This document shows, one piece after another, positions 39,501-52,600 of a stretch of 64,000 nucleotides of DNA (the first letter of the stretch is position 1; every line of letters starts with the position of its first letter). Source of the stretch: Odontesthes bonariensis (lineage: Eukaryota > Chordata > Actinopteri > Atheriniformes > Atherinopsidae); assembly GCF_027942865.1 (NCBI RefSeq), contig NC_134520.1:3036501-3100500 (forward strand), given 5' to 3'. The translations under genes were made by a program, and so were the position numbers. The notes below the pieces were generated by a model. The model was not told the DNA's origin, searched no databases, and worked only from the letters and a program-made list of their open reading frames with translations.

Positions 39501-40676
39501 AAGAAACCCTTTGAAAGGGTGAGGTGTGAGCACCCTCTGCAATCCTACTGGCCTTGTAAGCGGCCGGAGACTTCGGGTGGTGCTTCATTGTTCCAATTGG
39601 CTTTGTTGGCTGCACCCGTGAATGTGTGGATAAAGAAATCACCACTTTTCTCAGCTCTATGATAAAATACCTGCTTTTCAGAATTTCACATGTTCAGTCT
39701 CCATTTTACGTTGCGGCCCAATGAGCCTGGTTGTAACAAATGTCCTGCTAAAGAGAACGTGGACCTCTTGGGAAATGCCTTCACCTTAACGGCAGCATGT
39801 CTATTCATCACAGATGCCCTCACAAGTGTGCAAGTCATAAGTGCCTTAGACACAGATCAACACCATCTCAGACAGGCTTTCTCATCTTTCTCTGACAACA
39901 GCCCGGATGGTCAGATGTCTGCTTTTTTTGCCCAGAAGCAGCTGAAATGAGGACTTCTCTGACCACAGAGTATTTATCCGCTGTTGGTCTGTCCATCAGA
40001 ATGAGCTGTGCCCACCAATCTTCTGTTGATACATGGCTTCCTATAATAATAATAATAATAGCATTATACAGTTTCAGGTTACATTTCTGGATGTCTCGGC
40101 GGACTATGCTGAATGACAATGCAGCTATAATGAGCGTGGTGGAATGACAACTTCTCATGCGATGCCACTGGAAGGTTTTAATGTCACACACATCCAGCAG
40201 TGGTTCCTGTCCTTGGCCTTTACTCACTTAGATTTCCACCAGATTCTGATTTATTATTTTTTTTTTCACATTATGCTCTGTAGAATTTGAAAGTCAGAAA
40301 TTCTTTACAATTTTGCATCAATATTTCTTCTTCTTGTTTTTTTTTTTTTAAATAAATCGATGATTCTATTTCAGCCTATTTTGAGCCATGACGCATTCTT
40401 GTTCGGATCTTTTCTGGAGATGGAGTTTGTATCTTTTCTAGCTTGTAAATTTCCATAACTTCTTTGTATGAAAAAAAAACAAAACAACTATTATGATTTG
40501 AAAGTCAAACTGCGGTCAAACAACTGTCTTATGGTACATGTGCGCACGAATGATCTGCAAGTTATCATACATTAAAAATAAAAATAAAATCGCATTGGCC
40601 TCGAAAGGAAATGCTGAAGATCTAAAAACAAAACAAAAAAGAAGCTTACTGGAAGGCAGTGACACAATGTGTGCTG
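36538..40676. other. intergenic, simple repeats only
   Basis: Between L2 copy A and the 3' end of rabggta. T-run at 38356-38372, (AAT)n-type runs near 39390-39410 and 40043-40060. No exon or RNA gene supported. Confidence 0.45.
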
Positions 40677-40682
40677 TTTATT
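40677..40682 (-). terminator. rabggta: candidate polyadenylation signal of rabggta
   Basis: AATAAA on the minus strand, about 540 bases after the rabggta stop codon. It is followed downstream by a GT-containing stretch (CATTGTGTCA). Confidence 0.5.
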
Positions 40683-41219
40683 ACTGGATCTGTGACTTAC
40701 TGTGCAACAGTATAATGTCATATTAAATGCTTTACATAATCTTTTTTTAAAAAAAACAATGTATGTGGCAATTAGGGGACGCTCCGATCACCCAGTTGCA
40801 GCTTTTCTTCCCAACTAAACCGTTAGAGCTCACAGAAGCAATAAGCCAGCATTGCTGTGTACCGATCCATATCAAACTTTTTTGCATGCATTATGACGTA
40901 GGACATCTGTCCACATGCACCGAAAAAAAGAATTAAAATTAAAAAGCAACAGTGCTCGTTACACACTCACTCACATACACACATAAACATAGAGTTTGAG
41001 TTGAAGTGGTAGATGGGTTTTGACATGTGCTCTGGAGGCATCAGGCTGTCGGAAGCCTCAGGGTTCTCTCTGACTGACATTCTCCCAAACAAGTGAAATA
41101 GATACACAAGACGTTTTAAAAAGAAAAACACCCACTTGCTCATTTCACTACCAAACACAGCCCAGGAGGACAACTGAATGACGAGACAATGATGGCAACG
41201 ATTCCCGCCCCGTGTCTGA

Positions 41220-44200
41220 TCAGAGCAGGAGGTCCGTGACTGAGGGCAGCAGCTCCGACAGCTCCGACTCGACGTTGGGAATCTGAGTGACGGGGTTGCC
41301 ACGGAGATCGAGGCGTTTCAGCTTAGGGCAGGAGGCCAGCGGCTTAAGATCTGCCAGCGTGGAGATTTCTGTGTTTGGGTTAATAGAAAAAGTCTCACAG
41401 GGTGTTATTGTGAGTAACGGCGAACAAGAGATCTGCCAACACTGGTCTAAAAGTAAGATCAGCACGACAAAGACGACACTGGAATATGAAGACACTTTTC
41501 TAAACATAAAACATGGCGCCCGCAAAACAAATTTCAAAGAAAAAAAATCCTTGATTTTTGGCACGTCATGACCTGCAAACCTCATTAATTCTTTCTAAGT
41601 GTATAAAGAGGAAGTGGAGCCCGAAGGGGAGGGGGTGTGTGGGAATGATGTGTTGTTAAGTGTCTCTTCTTTACTTAATGGTGCTGCTGATTTGTGAAAT
41701 TGGAGGATGTATTTGTAATTTCTTTTTCTTCTTTAATTTAATCACTTCACTTTCCGGTAAGATCAATTATGCATGCACTGAACTGAAGGGTCTCATTATC
41801 AGTGCGGCTTTATAAAAGGCTGTCAACACTGCCCTTGTGTGAAAACCGTCTTTTACGTCACACACCATCAGCTGCTGGCACTTTTTTTCTTTTCTGCATT
41901 TTTTTTTTCCCTTTTCAGAACGGAGCCACTCAGAGCTGATTCACGCACATCTTGAGTCACCAGCAGAAGACAACAAAGATCACAATACAAACTGGTCCCT
42001 ATGACACTGGTTCTGTAGGACAAACGCAGACACAGAACAGGATGTTCTCCAGCAGCTGCACCAATGAATATCAATCTCTGATTTAAGGATACTATTATTC
42101 TTCAAGGAGACTTCCTCCAGTTTGGGAAGGTGATGGACTCCCTCCAGGTTTTCTATACAGTTGTTATCAGCTTCCAAGACCTGCAAGCATAAAGGGGTCA
42201 TTTAATTGCAGAAAACAAGTCATAAATATGTTACCCTCCGACTTTGGTTTATCAACCGAGGAAACAAAAAACAAGCAGTAAACGAGCACTGCCTGTCTCT
42301 TGGAGACATTTAGATTTTAACTGCAGCTTTATCACCTCCAGACACTGCAGCATAGCAAACTGAGGCGGCAGCCGCTGCAGCTGATTGGAGGACAGATTGA
42401 TGTGAGTGACCAATAACAGCTGGTCCAGGTGGCATAAAGTGGCCAGGTTCTGTTAGACAAACAGGAGAAAGCATTTTTCAGCACTTTCTTTAAGAGAAAA
42501 CAAATATTTTTTGCCCGAAGAGAAATCAAACCCTGAACCAACCCTGTCAGAAATGCTGAAAACTCGCACTTCAGCATACTCCATTTTCAGGATGGTGTTT
42601 TCAATCATGAACTTGCTGCACAGGTCGCTGTAATATGCAGAGCGCATGGAATCCACTTTCTGGAGCAGGGAGAGAGAGCATTCAGTCAGAGAGCTTTAAA
42701 GATGCATTCCTTGTCGGTACCACAAACTGTACTGTGCGTGGATGATGCTCACTTTGAGTGTTTGGAAATGAGCGAGCGTCTCTTTTTCATATCCTAGGGG
42801 GTCTAGTGCCCTCATCAGGAGAATAATGGTCAGTAAGCACCCTTCAGAGGCAGAGAGAACAGTCAGTGACTATAGAAAGATCAACATCAGCAATGATCTA
42901 ACACTGATATTTTCATGTCAGACTAACATTTATTAAGTGGCTCCAGTTCTTGCAGCTGGTTGACCGATTGTAGCTCCGACTGTAACACGGAGGTCTTTTC
43001 CACTGAGAGTTCACTCCTACAAAGAAAGTGTACGATCTGGTATTATTACTTAAACAAACAAATTCCAAAATATGTTGCCATTGTGCCGAAACGGTACCGA
43101 AAAAGCTCCTGATCGGTAGCTGTATCCCGACACCAACTCTCAGTTCGACCTTCGGAGGGAAAAAGTTAATGAAATATACATTCACAGTCCCGCCTCTAAC
43201 AGATCATGTCAGGCACAGACCAAATATGCTGTATAGGTCACCTGTGTACAGTGCACAGTCCCTGTGAGTGTGTTTCTCAGTCCAGTGCACGGTCAGGTTG
43301 TGTTCATTGGTGATGTCGTTTATTGTTCCAGGAGGGAGGTCGCAGATCTGAGCAGACGTTAAATTTAGGAAGGGTCAAACCAGGAGACACTCATTCCACA
43401 AGCAAAAAGGAAATATTTGATTTGGAAAACTGCCAAGACCCGAGGATATGTGTGGAATCTCATCACCACAAACACTCAGGCTCACTCTGGGGCACCCGCT
43501 CCTATCTCTGTCGACGGTCCCTTGAGACGCTCCTACAACTTTGCTGACTCAGCTGGGCAAAACCGAATTCACAGGACTTAATCAAGACACACAGTGTCGT
43601 GTCTTACAGTTTCGCGGGGTAGGTCAACGTGAAGGCTAAGCCTTCAGCTCGATAAAATTCTACGTAAGCCTCCGAGACAGTGAGGAGTCAAGGCACAGAT
43701 CTGTGGACGGGCAGCAGGAAATTTCTGTTGTATTCATAAAAAGCCCCAAAGCCCCGTAACCTCCAATGTTTTAGAAGGAAGTTTGGAAGCATAAACAGAC
43801 CTTTAGATCAGACCGTTCAGTAAAACCGAGTGTCTCAGTCAGACAGATATCCAATAAGCCACTGATCACTTGAAGGACAGTTCTGTTGTGGTGACAGGAA
43901 AGCCTTATAGAAGGACAACTATAAGTACAGTACTCCAGGAATCGGGCCTTTCTGGTGCAGCGGTCAAACAGAAAACCTTCCAGTTTACAGAGGTTCTGAC
44001 CTGATGAAACCGTGGCCACAACTTCCAGCAGTGTGTGAGCAGGAAACCAGGCATTGAGCATCATCTCATAATACCACACCAACACTCAAACACGGTGATG
44101 GCAGCGTCCTTCTGTGGGGATGTATACTGTGACAGGGAGTGGGAGTCGGGATCGAAAAAAATTTGGAACTTTTGGTTTGTCGGTTTGAATGGAAACTTTT

Positions 44201-47200
44201 GATATTAAATGATACCGTATTAATATCAAAATCTCCATGACAACTGAACAAGCACCACACCCCGATGACGGTTGTGTTATATGGTAATATGCTAAAGTAT
44301 AACCAACTATTCCATACTCTTTGAAACTAAATTATTTGTGTTTTTCTACATTTGGCACCAAAGTCACCAGCAGTTTATTACCCAGCTTTTGAGGTCCAAC
44401 ACAAAGCGGTACTAGAGCTGAGAGGGATTTCCTGTTGAAGGCCACGTCAGAATACAGGAAAAAGATTCTATCTCAGCTGCCTGCCTGCACCTTGTGTCAC
44501 TGCACGCTGACAAGTTTTGAGTCATGGCAGGAATTCCCATCACACTTGTGTGGGAGAGGTTCACAGAAGTAAACCTATCAAAGTTTCACAATGAAACACC
44601 CTCTCTTTACTCACATGCCACAGCTTCTTATCATGATTTGATACGTGAGGAGTGATGAGCACTGAATGTTAAACATCCATCCATAAGCTATCCATCCTGT
44701 TTTTTGGGGTTTTTTTGGAGGGGGGGCAGCAGAGACAGTCTTCTAATCTGCACCTGTAACTTTTTGAGCTCTAAAAAGTTAAAGGATACCCAGACAGGGC
44801 TTTGTTTAAAGCGTGGATGGACACTCCTCCACTCCACTCTCTGAGGCTGACCATCGAGAACCAGCAGCAGGCCGACTGACTGCGCCTGACAGGACAAAGG
44901 AAGAGAGAAAACTGCAGAGTCTACAGAGAACACAATATGAAGGTTGGCATTCCAATTTTTTTTTATTACAAACATTTTTCGAGATAAAAAAAAAGAAGAT
45001 ACTGACGTTGACAGGCCTGGAGAGGGCAACAGCGACTCTCTCCTCCTCCCGACTGACGTAAACACAGCTTATCATCTCTTCACGCTCCGCTGTTAAAAAG
45101 GCAAAGAACATGTATGTGTGGAACTCGTGTTTGATTAGTGATCAAACAAATAACTTGGAATGCAGTGGCACCTAAATGCCAGAAGTTCTCATGGCTTTTT
45201 TTTTTTTTTTTACTCCAAAAAAATAGTGTTTAAGCAACTTTTTTTAAAAGCAAATACACCCCCTAAGATATAGCAATTACATTTTTTTTCCCCATTTCCA
45301 GTAGTAGCATATTTGCCCTCAGTGCTCTGGGGACTACGATGCATTCAGAATAACTTCCACTACCTGTCAGGGGACGAGCCTGTAACTAAGAGATAAAGAG
45401 ACGGTGTTAGACTGTATCCTGCAGCCTGAGCTGGAAAGTCTTTTCTGATCATCATGACTTTCTCTGAAAATTAGGCTCGCTTGTGTTTTTTTTTTTATTT
45501 GACACGCAGATGTTCGCCCCACACAGCAGGTTTCACAGTGAGCCGTCTGCTGTTTGGCTGTCAAATAAAAATCAATCTGGTCTCTTTTTAACAGCGAATT
45601 GTTGCGGTCAGCTTCAGAGCCTCCGCGTGGCACATTTAGGTCAGGCAAGCACGCGTTTCTGCCATGAAAGAGTGAGCTGTGCCCGCTCTCATAGTTTCAA
45701 GAGGAGCTCCTTTATTTCCAATACTAGTTAGAGCTAAAACCGATAATCACACCAGACTACTGCAGTGACATCTGAACTGGGACTGAATGGCAACTAAACA
45801 CCCAAAAGCCTACTGCTGGTGGGGTAAAAAGGGCCTCACATTTCTGTGAATACCTAAGAAAGTAAATGTTAACTCAATTTCAAAGGGGCATGCAGTTAAA
45901 TAGTAAATATTTCCTTAATAAATTCCTGAAAGATTACCTCTGAGGCTTTATATTAACATTTTTAAAGCTCATCTGTACACCTCTGCATCAATAATCACAC
46001 CTAGAAGTCTTTTAAAGCTTGTTTGTGGGATTTGGACTATTCTTCCTGCAAAGGAAAATCGATCCTTGGTTTGTCTTGGATGCACCGTTTAATCCTTTAT
46101 TCATTTATTTTTTCAAGAGCCCTTTGCACTTATTTTGCAAGAAGTTTAAGGCCAAAGCCTTTACTCCACACTTTCTGAGGAAGTTTAATTCAATTCATTT
46201 TTCTGTCCATTGGCGAAATGTTTCCATTGGATGAAACACAGGAACAAAGCACGATCGATCCACCTCCGGTGCTGAACAACTGGAAAGAGGCTCTTGAAAT
46301 ACTGAACCCTACCCTTCAAACTTCAACTCAAAAGATCTGCATGTCCTTCTCACGTCAAACATTGCACAAATACACAGACACAATTACGAGACAGACATAC
46401 CTCTTCCTAATAACCAGCGATAGTAGAACCAAGCGCTCTGGTCGTTGGGGTCAGTGAAGAAAGCGTTCTGTACAAGCTCATATTCTGAAAGGAACACATT
46501 ACATGCAAAGTACAAGTGGTTATGAGAACTGTAAAGAGTCAGACTGCCCCCTGTCTGTTGCCACTGGGCATCGCTGACTGCAGTGGTTTACCTTTGAGTA
46601 GCTGTTCCTCACAGACTCGATGGGAGTGGGTTTGAGGAGAAGGTGGAAGGGAGGACTGAGGTTCGCGGCACGGTGAGGGAGGTTCTGGAGACTCCGGGTG
46701 GAGCAGCGGCAGTAAGGTGCTGCGGTAGTGCCAGCTGGAGTAGTTGGAAAAGTTTGAGCCGATAAGACGATCGGTAAACTCCAACTCCTTGTCCACCGGC
46801 ACGCCGGACATCTTCACAACCACACGGCGATAATCCCAGCAGTGGACTGGTAGAGATTGGAAAATATACAAACAGAAATAGGTAGAAAAATCAATTAGGA
46901 AGCTGCAAGGTCTACATAGATTACATAAAATGCTTTTTTCCATCTATAATTTAAACATACTACCGGTTCCTTTTTCTACTCACAGTTGCGGTCATCGATG
47001 CTCAAGCAGCGATCACACAGGCTCAGCTCTCTGACCCAGTCTGGTCGAGGCAAACGGGCCGAGACCCAACCTCGGTGGTGCCAACTGCCGTAAGACTTTG
47101 GGTTCACTTTCAGACAAGACTCCAAAAACGACAGCTCTGCTTCGTAACTCTTCTGCACATCATCCTCATCTCTGAATTGGAAATCAAGAAAAAAAGCCAT

Positions 47201-49585
47201 CATTCCACTGTAGCATCTCAGGCGGCTTAAAATTCAGTGGTTAAATAACAGCTAATGATCTAACTTGACAGTCTCCAGGTGCATTAGGATTTCTCTTCTG
47301 TAGTTCCAGAGGGTGCCAAAGTCAGGGTTGGATGACAGGAGCTGCTGAGTCAGCTGGAGAGCCTCGTCATCCAGAATACCGTCCTTCCTCTAACATGCAG
47401 GAGAAAATGAAGAGAGTGAAGACAACAAATACAAAAACCAAGAAATTTTGATAAAGAGAAACATCCGAGGACCAAAACCAGAACAAGTAATATATCACTC
47501 CCACTCAAAATGTTGCACTGTTTGTGGTACTCAACCTCAGGTCCTTATTACAGTATACTGTTTCATTAAAGGAAAGAAAAGCAAAGGATGTGTAATTTTG
47601 TACGGCTTTGACTTAAAATAAACTTCAGTGCCTGAGCTTGTTCGTAGCAATGAAATAAATAATACAGGGTTCAATGATGCAGTGGGAAACTGTGAGGCTT
47701 TGACAACTGAGACGCTGGTTAATGGGAAGAGATCCCTTCTGGTTTTGGTCTGATCACTGGATTTGTTCAAATATAGGCAAGGCAAGGCAATTTTATTTAT
47801 AGAGCACAATTCGTACACAAGGTAATTCAAAGTGCTTTACAGCTACATAAAATCACAAGAAGGCAATAAAATCATTAAAAAAAAAAACAACCAAAAAACC
47901 CCATAAAAAATAATCATTAATTAATTAATTTAAAAGTGAAGAGTGCAGATAAAATACTTTCAGGTGTCATATGCACAGCTAAATAGAACTGTTTTCAGCC
48001 TGGATTTAAACATTGTCAGAGTTGAGGCCTGTCTCACATCTTCTGGAAGGCTGTTCCAGATTTTAGGAGCATAAAACTGAAACGCAGCCTCACCTTGTTT
48101 AGTCCTGACTCTGGGCACCAGCAGGAGACCCCTCCCTGAGGTTCTCAGAGCCCGAGTTGGTTCATATGGCTCTAACATGTCAGAGATGTACTTTGGCGCT
48201 TGACCATGAAGAGACTTGTACACAAGCAGAGCTGTTTTAAAGTCTATTCTCTGAGCGACAGGAAGCCAGTGCAGAGACCTGAGCACTGGACTAATATGGT
48301 CGTATTTCCTGGTTCTAGTCAGGACTCGAGCAGCAGCATTCTGGATGTACTGCAGCTGTCTTACAGCCCGTTTAGAGAGCCCAGTGAGCAGGCCGTTACA
48401 GCAGTCTAACCTGCTGGAGACAAACGCATGGATCAGTCTTTCTAAGTCTGGTTTAGACACTATTCCTTTGATTCTGGCAATGTTTTTTAGATGGTAAAAA
48501 GCTGCTGATGTTACTGATTTAATGTGGCTGTTAAAGTTCAGGTGACACAATGTATCTACAGGCCCGTGTTCTCCTGCCGTCAGTGACACGTCGATCTGAG
48601 TGTCATCTGCATAATTGTGGTAGGACACATTCTAGCTGCGTATTAGCTGGCCTAATGGAAACAAGTACAGATTGAACAGTACGGGTCCCAGGATTGACCC
48701 CTGGGGAACCCCACAGGTCATAGCCATTTGGTCTGAGACACAGTTACCAATTTCAACAAAGTACCAAAGTGTACTCGAGACAGGACTTGAACCAGTTTAA
48801 AGCACGACCAGAGATTCCCACCCAGTCTTCTAACCTCTGTAATAAGATCGCATGGTCAACTGTGTCAAAGGCAGCACTCAGGTCCAGCAGAACTAAGACT
48901 GAGACTTTGCCTGCGTCTGTGTTCAGGCGGATGCCGTTTGTCACCTTGATCAGAACTGTCTCAGTGCTGTGGTGGGGCCTAAAGCCTGATTGGAAAGTAT
49001 CAAAAGCATTGTTAGACAGGAGAAAGTCACTAAGCTGTTGGTATACAACTTTTTCTAGGACTTTGCCTAAGAATGGCAGGTTTGATATGGGCCGGTAGTT
49101 GTTCAGTACTGTGGTATCAAGATTGCTCTTCTTTAGAAGGGGTTTAATGACAGCGGTTTTTAAGGCCTTTGGAAATGTTCCAGTCTGGAGTGAGATGTTG
49201 ACTAGATGAGCGAGTTGTGGTAACAAACTGCTCAGCACAGACTTTAGAAATCTAGTGGGCAACTCATCAAGGCAGCACGTTGATGAACTCAGACTGCAGA
49301 TGGTCTCTTCGACTGGTTTGTCAGTGACAGGTATTAAATGCACTGGGTATGAATTGCAAGTGCAGGGGACCCTCACACAGGACAAAGTCCAAATTTCTTC
49401 TATGTTCAATAGTTATTTTATTGATTCAGTTCATGATCTAGCATTAGGTTTTGGTTCAAGAGAGAAAATCATTGCAGTAGTGAAAGAGGATATTCCATCC
49501 TTTAAAGCTGCAGTCTACAACTCTTTTTCAAGCATAATGCCTGGAACTGTCCGGGGATTCTGAAAGTAGTACATTAAATACCCCA

Positions 49586-49633
<48 letters not shown>

Positions 49634-52600
49634 TTCTCTAGGTCCCCTATATGTCCCGCTAGGTCCCTCCAAAGCCAGCAGGTTTGTTTACAAAATTGCA
49701 GACCGGACCGGTAAAAGGTAACTAATCAGGTTACGAGCTGGGCTCTGCTGCCTGTCAATCACCGATTGTGCACGCGCAATACAAGGTAGGCTCGTCCCCA
49801 CGCTTATTTATCTAGACTATTGAACTTCATTATGGGCTAGTCTACTTACTGTGTCTTCCATGATCGCAAATGACAGGTGAGTTGATGAATGAGGAGTCGT
49901 GTACGCGTATCTGGCGTGCACGTAGACGTGCAAGAGTTCTCATGTGTTTTGATGGGGCGGGACAGGAAGCTGAATAACTTTTTATTTTTCGGTTAAAAAA
50001 TAAGCATTTCTTGCATTTTGCGACTACGGAGGTCACCGTTTTCAACTTCAAGCGTTCTGATAGATCATGTAAACTCTTAAAATGCCAAAAAATTAGGACT
50101 TTAAGTATGACAACAACAAATCCTGCAGACTGCAGCTTTAACATCTTAGAAGTGTCAGAAGTGTCTGTAACTAAAATCCTAAAGCAGCTCAAAAATTCCA
50201 AGGCAAAAGATATTTTTGACTGTGACTGTGCATTTGTTAAAAAGTATGCAAATATTCTCTGTTCTCCTATTACTCATTTGGTCAACCTATCCATTACACA
50301 AAGTTACTTTCCTACTGCCTGGAAGACAGCAGTAATAACCCCTATCTTCAAATCTGGGGATGCAACCAATGTTGCAAATTATAGGCCAATCAGCATCCTC
50401 CCAACCATCTCTAAAGTTACTGAAAGGGTTGTATGTGACCAGTTGATAGCCTACTTGGAAGGCCACTCCCTACTGCACCCTATGCAGTTTGGATTTAGGA
50501 AAAAAATAAAAAAAATCACTCAACGGAAACGGCCCTTTGTTACTTTATAGAGCTAATTAAATCTAAGCTTGATGGAGGTGGTGTAGTTGGTGCTGTCTTC
50601 CTGGATTTTAGGAAGGCATTTGACACAGTAAATCACAATGTTTTGTTGTCTAAACTCTCACAGCTTGATTTCTCTACTGATGCTTTGTCATGGATGGAAT
50701 CTTATTTAGTTTTAAGAAAGCAGTGTACAAGAATTATTGACACATGCTCCACCCTGTCTAATAGCACAACTGGAGTGCCCCAGGGATCGATTTTAGGACC
50801 AATTTTATTTAGTCTATATATTAATGATTTACCCTTGATTTGCCCAGACGTTAGTATGCAAATGTATGCAGATGATACAGTTCTTTATGTCCATGCCAAA
50901 ACAAGACAACAAGCTGCGTTAAAACTTACATCAGCCCTAAACAAAGTGTCAGATTGGCTAACATACAACTGTCTTACTCTGAATGTTAGCAAGACAGTAG
51001 CCATGTATTTCTCCATCAAGAGGTGTGATGTAAACCAGCAACCTGACATATTTGTTAAGGGGGAGGGCATAAAAACTGTGGACAATTTTAAGTATCTGGG
51101 TGTTATCATTGACTCTAATTTATCATTTAAAAAGCACATTAAGAAGACATCAAAATGTGTCAGGGCTAGTTTAGTGAACTTTAGGCATATTAGACACCAG
51201 TTGCCACTTCCTGCGGCTAAACTGTTCTTACATTCAATGATTTTTTCACATCTGTCATACTGTTCTACTAGTTGGTCACAGGCAGGTGTGACCACCATAC
51301 AACCATTAGCCACTCTCTACAAAATGGCTCTTAAGGTTCTGGACAAAAAGCCAAGAAGGTATCATCACTGTATTATAATTTCAAAGTACAACTTACTGTC
51401 CTTTGATAGTTTTATCTGTTTTGCTGATATGTGTTTAATGTATAAAATTATTAATGATCTTGCACCACCACCTCTTAAGCAATGTATATCACTCTGCAGA
51501 GATAAATTAAGAGTCTCAAGGTCCTCTGTGAGAGGTGATTGTTATGGGGGTTACAGGAAGACTTCTTTTGGTCAATCAGCTTTCTCTGTTAGTGCAGTTA
51601 AAAAATGGAATGTAATTCCAGTTCATATCAGGAACAGTACAAGTTTTAACCAATTTAAACGATCACTAAAGACATGGCTAAAGGCTGATCAAAGATGTGA
51701 CCATTAATCAATGTGCTGTGTTGCAGTAAGCACTGCCATATGGTATGTGTATCATTTTGTGTGTGTATTGCTTGTCATGTGATAATGTGATTGTATATGG
51801 TTTTATGTGTTAGTATGATGTTGTTGCTGCTTCTAGTGTGTGCCTTGTAGTGGCAACAGTAGGGCATGTATTGTCTATGTTTTTAACGTGTGTGTGTATG
51901 TGTGTGTGTTTTAGTTCCCTGCCCAGGGACCACAGATGTAAATTAGCTTTTTAGCTAACTCTGGTACTAGAACTGTCTTGTACATGGCCCCTGTCAAATA
52001 AGCTAATAAACTAAACTAAACTAAATGTGTCAGCTCTAGGTGTCTAGCTGGCTGCAGAGTAGTTATACTGTTTGCCGATCCAACAGACCTTAGAAAAACA
52101 GGCATCGCGCGCAGCCACGTATATCTTCAGCTTCTTCTCCCGCTCTTTTCTTTTCTCCTCCTCCTGCTGGGCTGTAGTTTTAACTTTCACACGGCCATGC
52201 TGTCAAGAGCAAAAAGACTGTGAGGTACAGTAGGTTCACTTTACTCTCTAGAGACAGATAAGGGGAAATAAGTGAAATACACTCACTGTGTGCTTTAGCA
52301 GTGGTTACATTAATACATATTTTATTATCTAATCATATGGCAGAACATTTATGTAATCAAGGATGTTTGCATGGCTCAAACCAAACATCAGAATGGGGAA
52401 CAAAGTTCATTTAAGCTTCTCTGACAAATAGACTGATCTGATCAGCTAGGATTTTCACACACCACCATCTTTAGGGTTTACAGTGAATTAAAAACCCAAA
52501 ACATCCAGTGAACAGCAGTTTTCTGGAAGGTAATGTCTTTTTGATGGCAGAAGTCAAGGAAGAATGGCCAGATTGTTTCAAGCTGTATGAGAGGTAACAA

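Larger units (their letters stand above)
49350..52023 (+). mobile_element. Jockey/CR1-superfamily LINE, split by a MITE, in a rabggta intron
   Basis: Opposite orientation to the host gene. The endonuclease-to-RT region is partly readable ([15 protein letters not shown] near 49402), interrupted by the MITE at 49506-50137, then resumes as [43 protein letters not shown] and FGFRKK. A frameshift follows near 50510; then come [14 protein letters not shown] and an open frame of 354 codons (50643-51707) with [30 protein letters not shown] (catalytic box), [11 protein letters not shown] and a C-terminal region ending DQRCDH. A GT microsatellite (51887-51912) and a TAAAC tandem tail (about 52009-52025) close the 3' end. 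The long open stretch suggests a fairly young copy. The clade assignment is from motifs only. The exact junction with copy B near 49350-49390 is uncertain. Confidence 0.8.

Noticed and set aside
49591..49630. Poly(A) run read as the 3' tail of a retroposon
   Set aside because: It lies inside a TTAA-flanked MITE, with no AATAAA before it and no target duplication around it.
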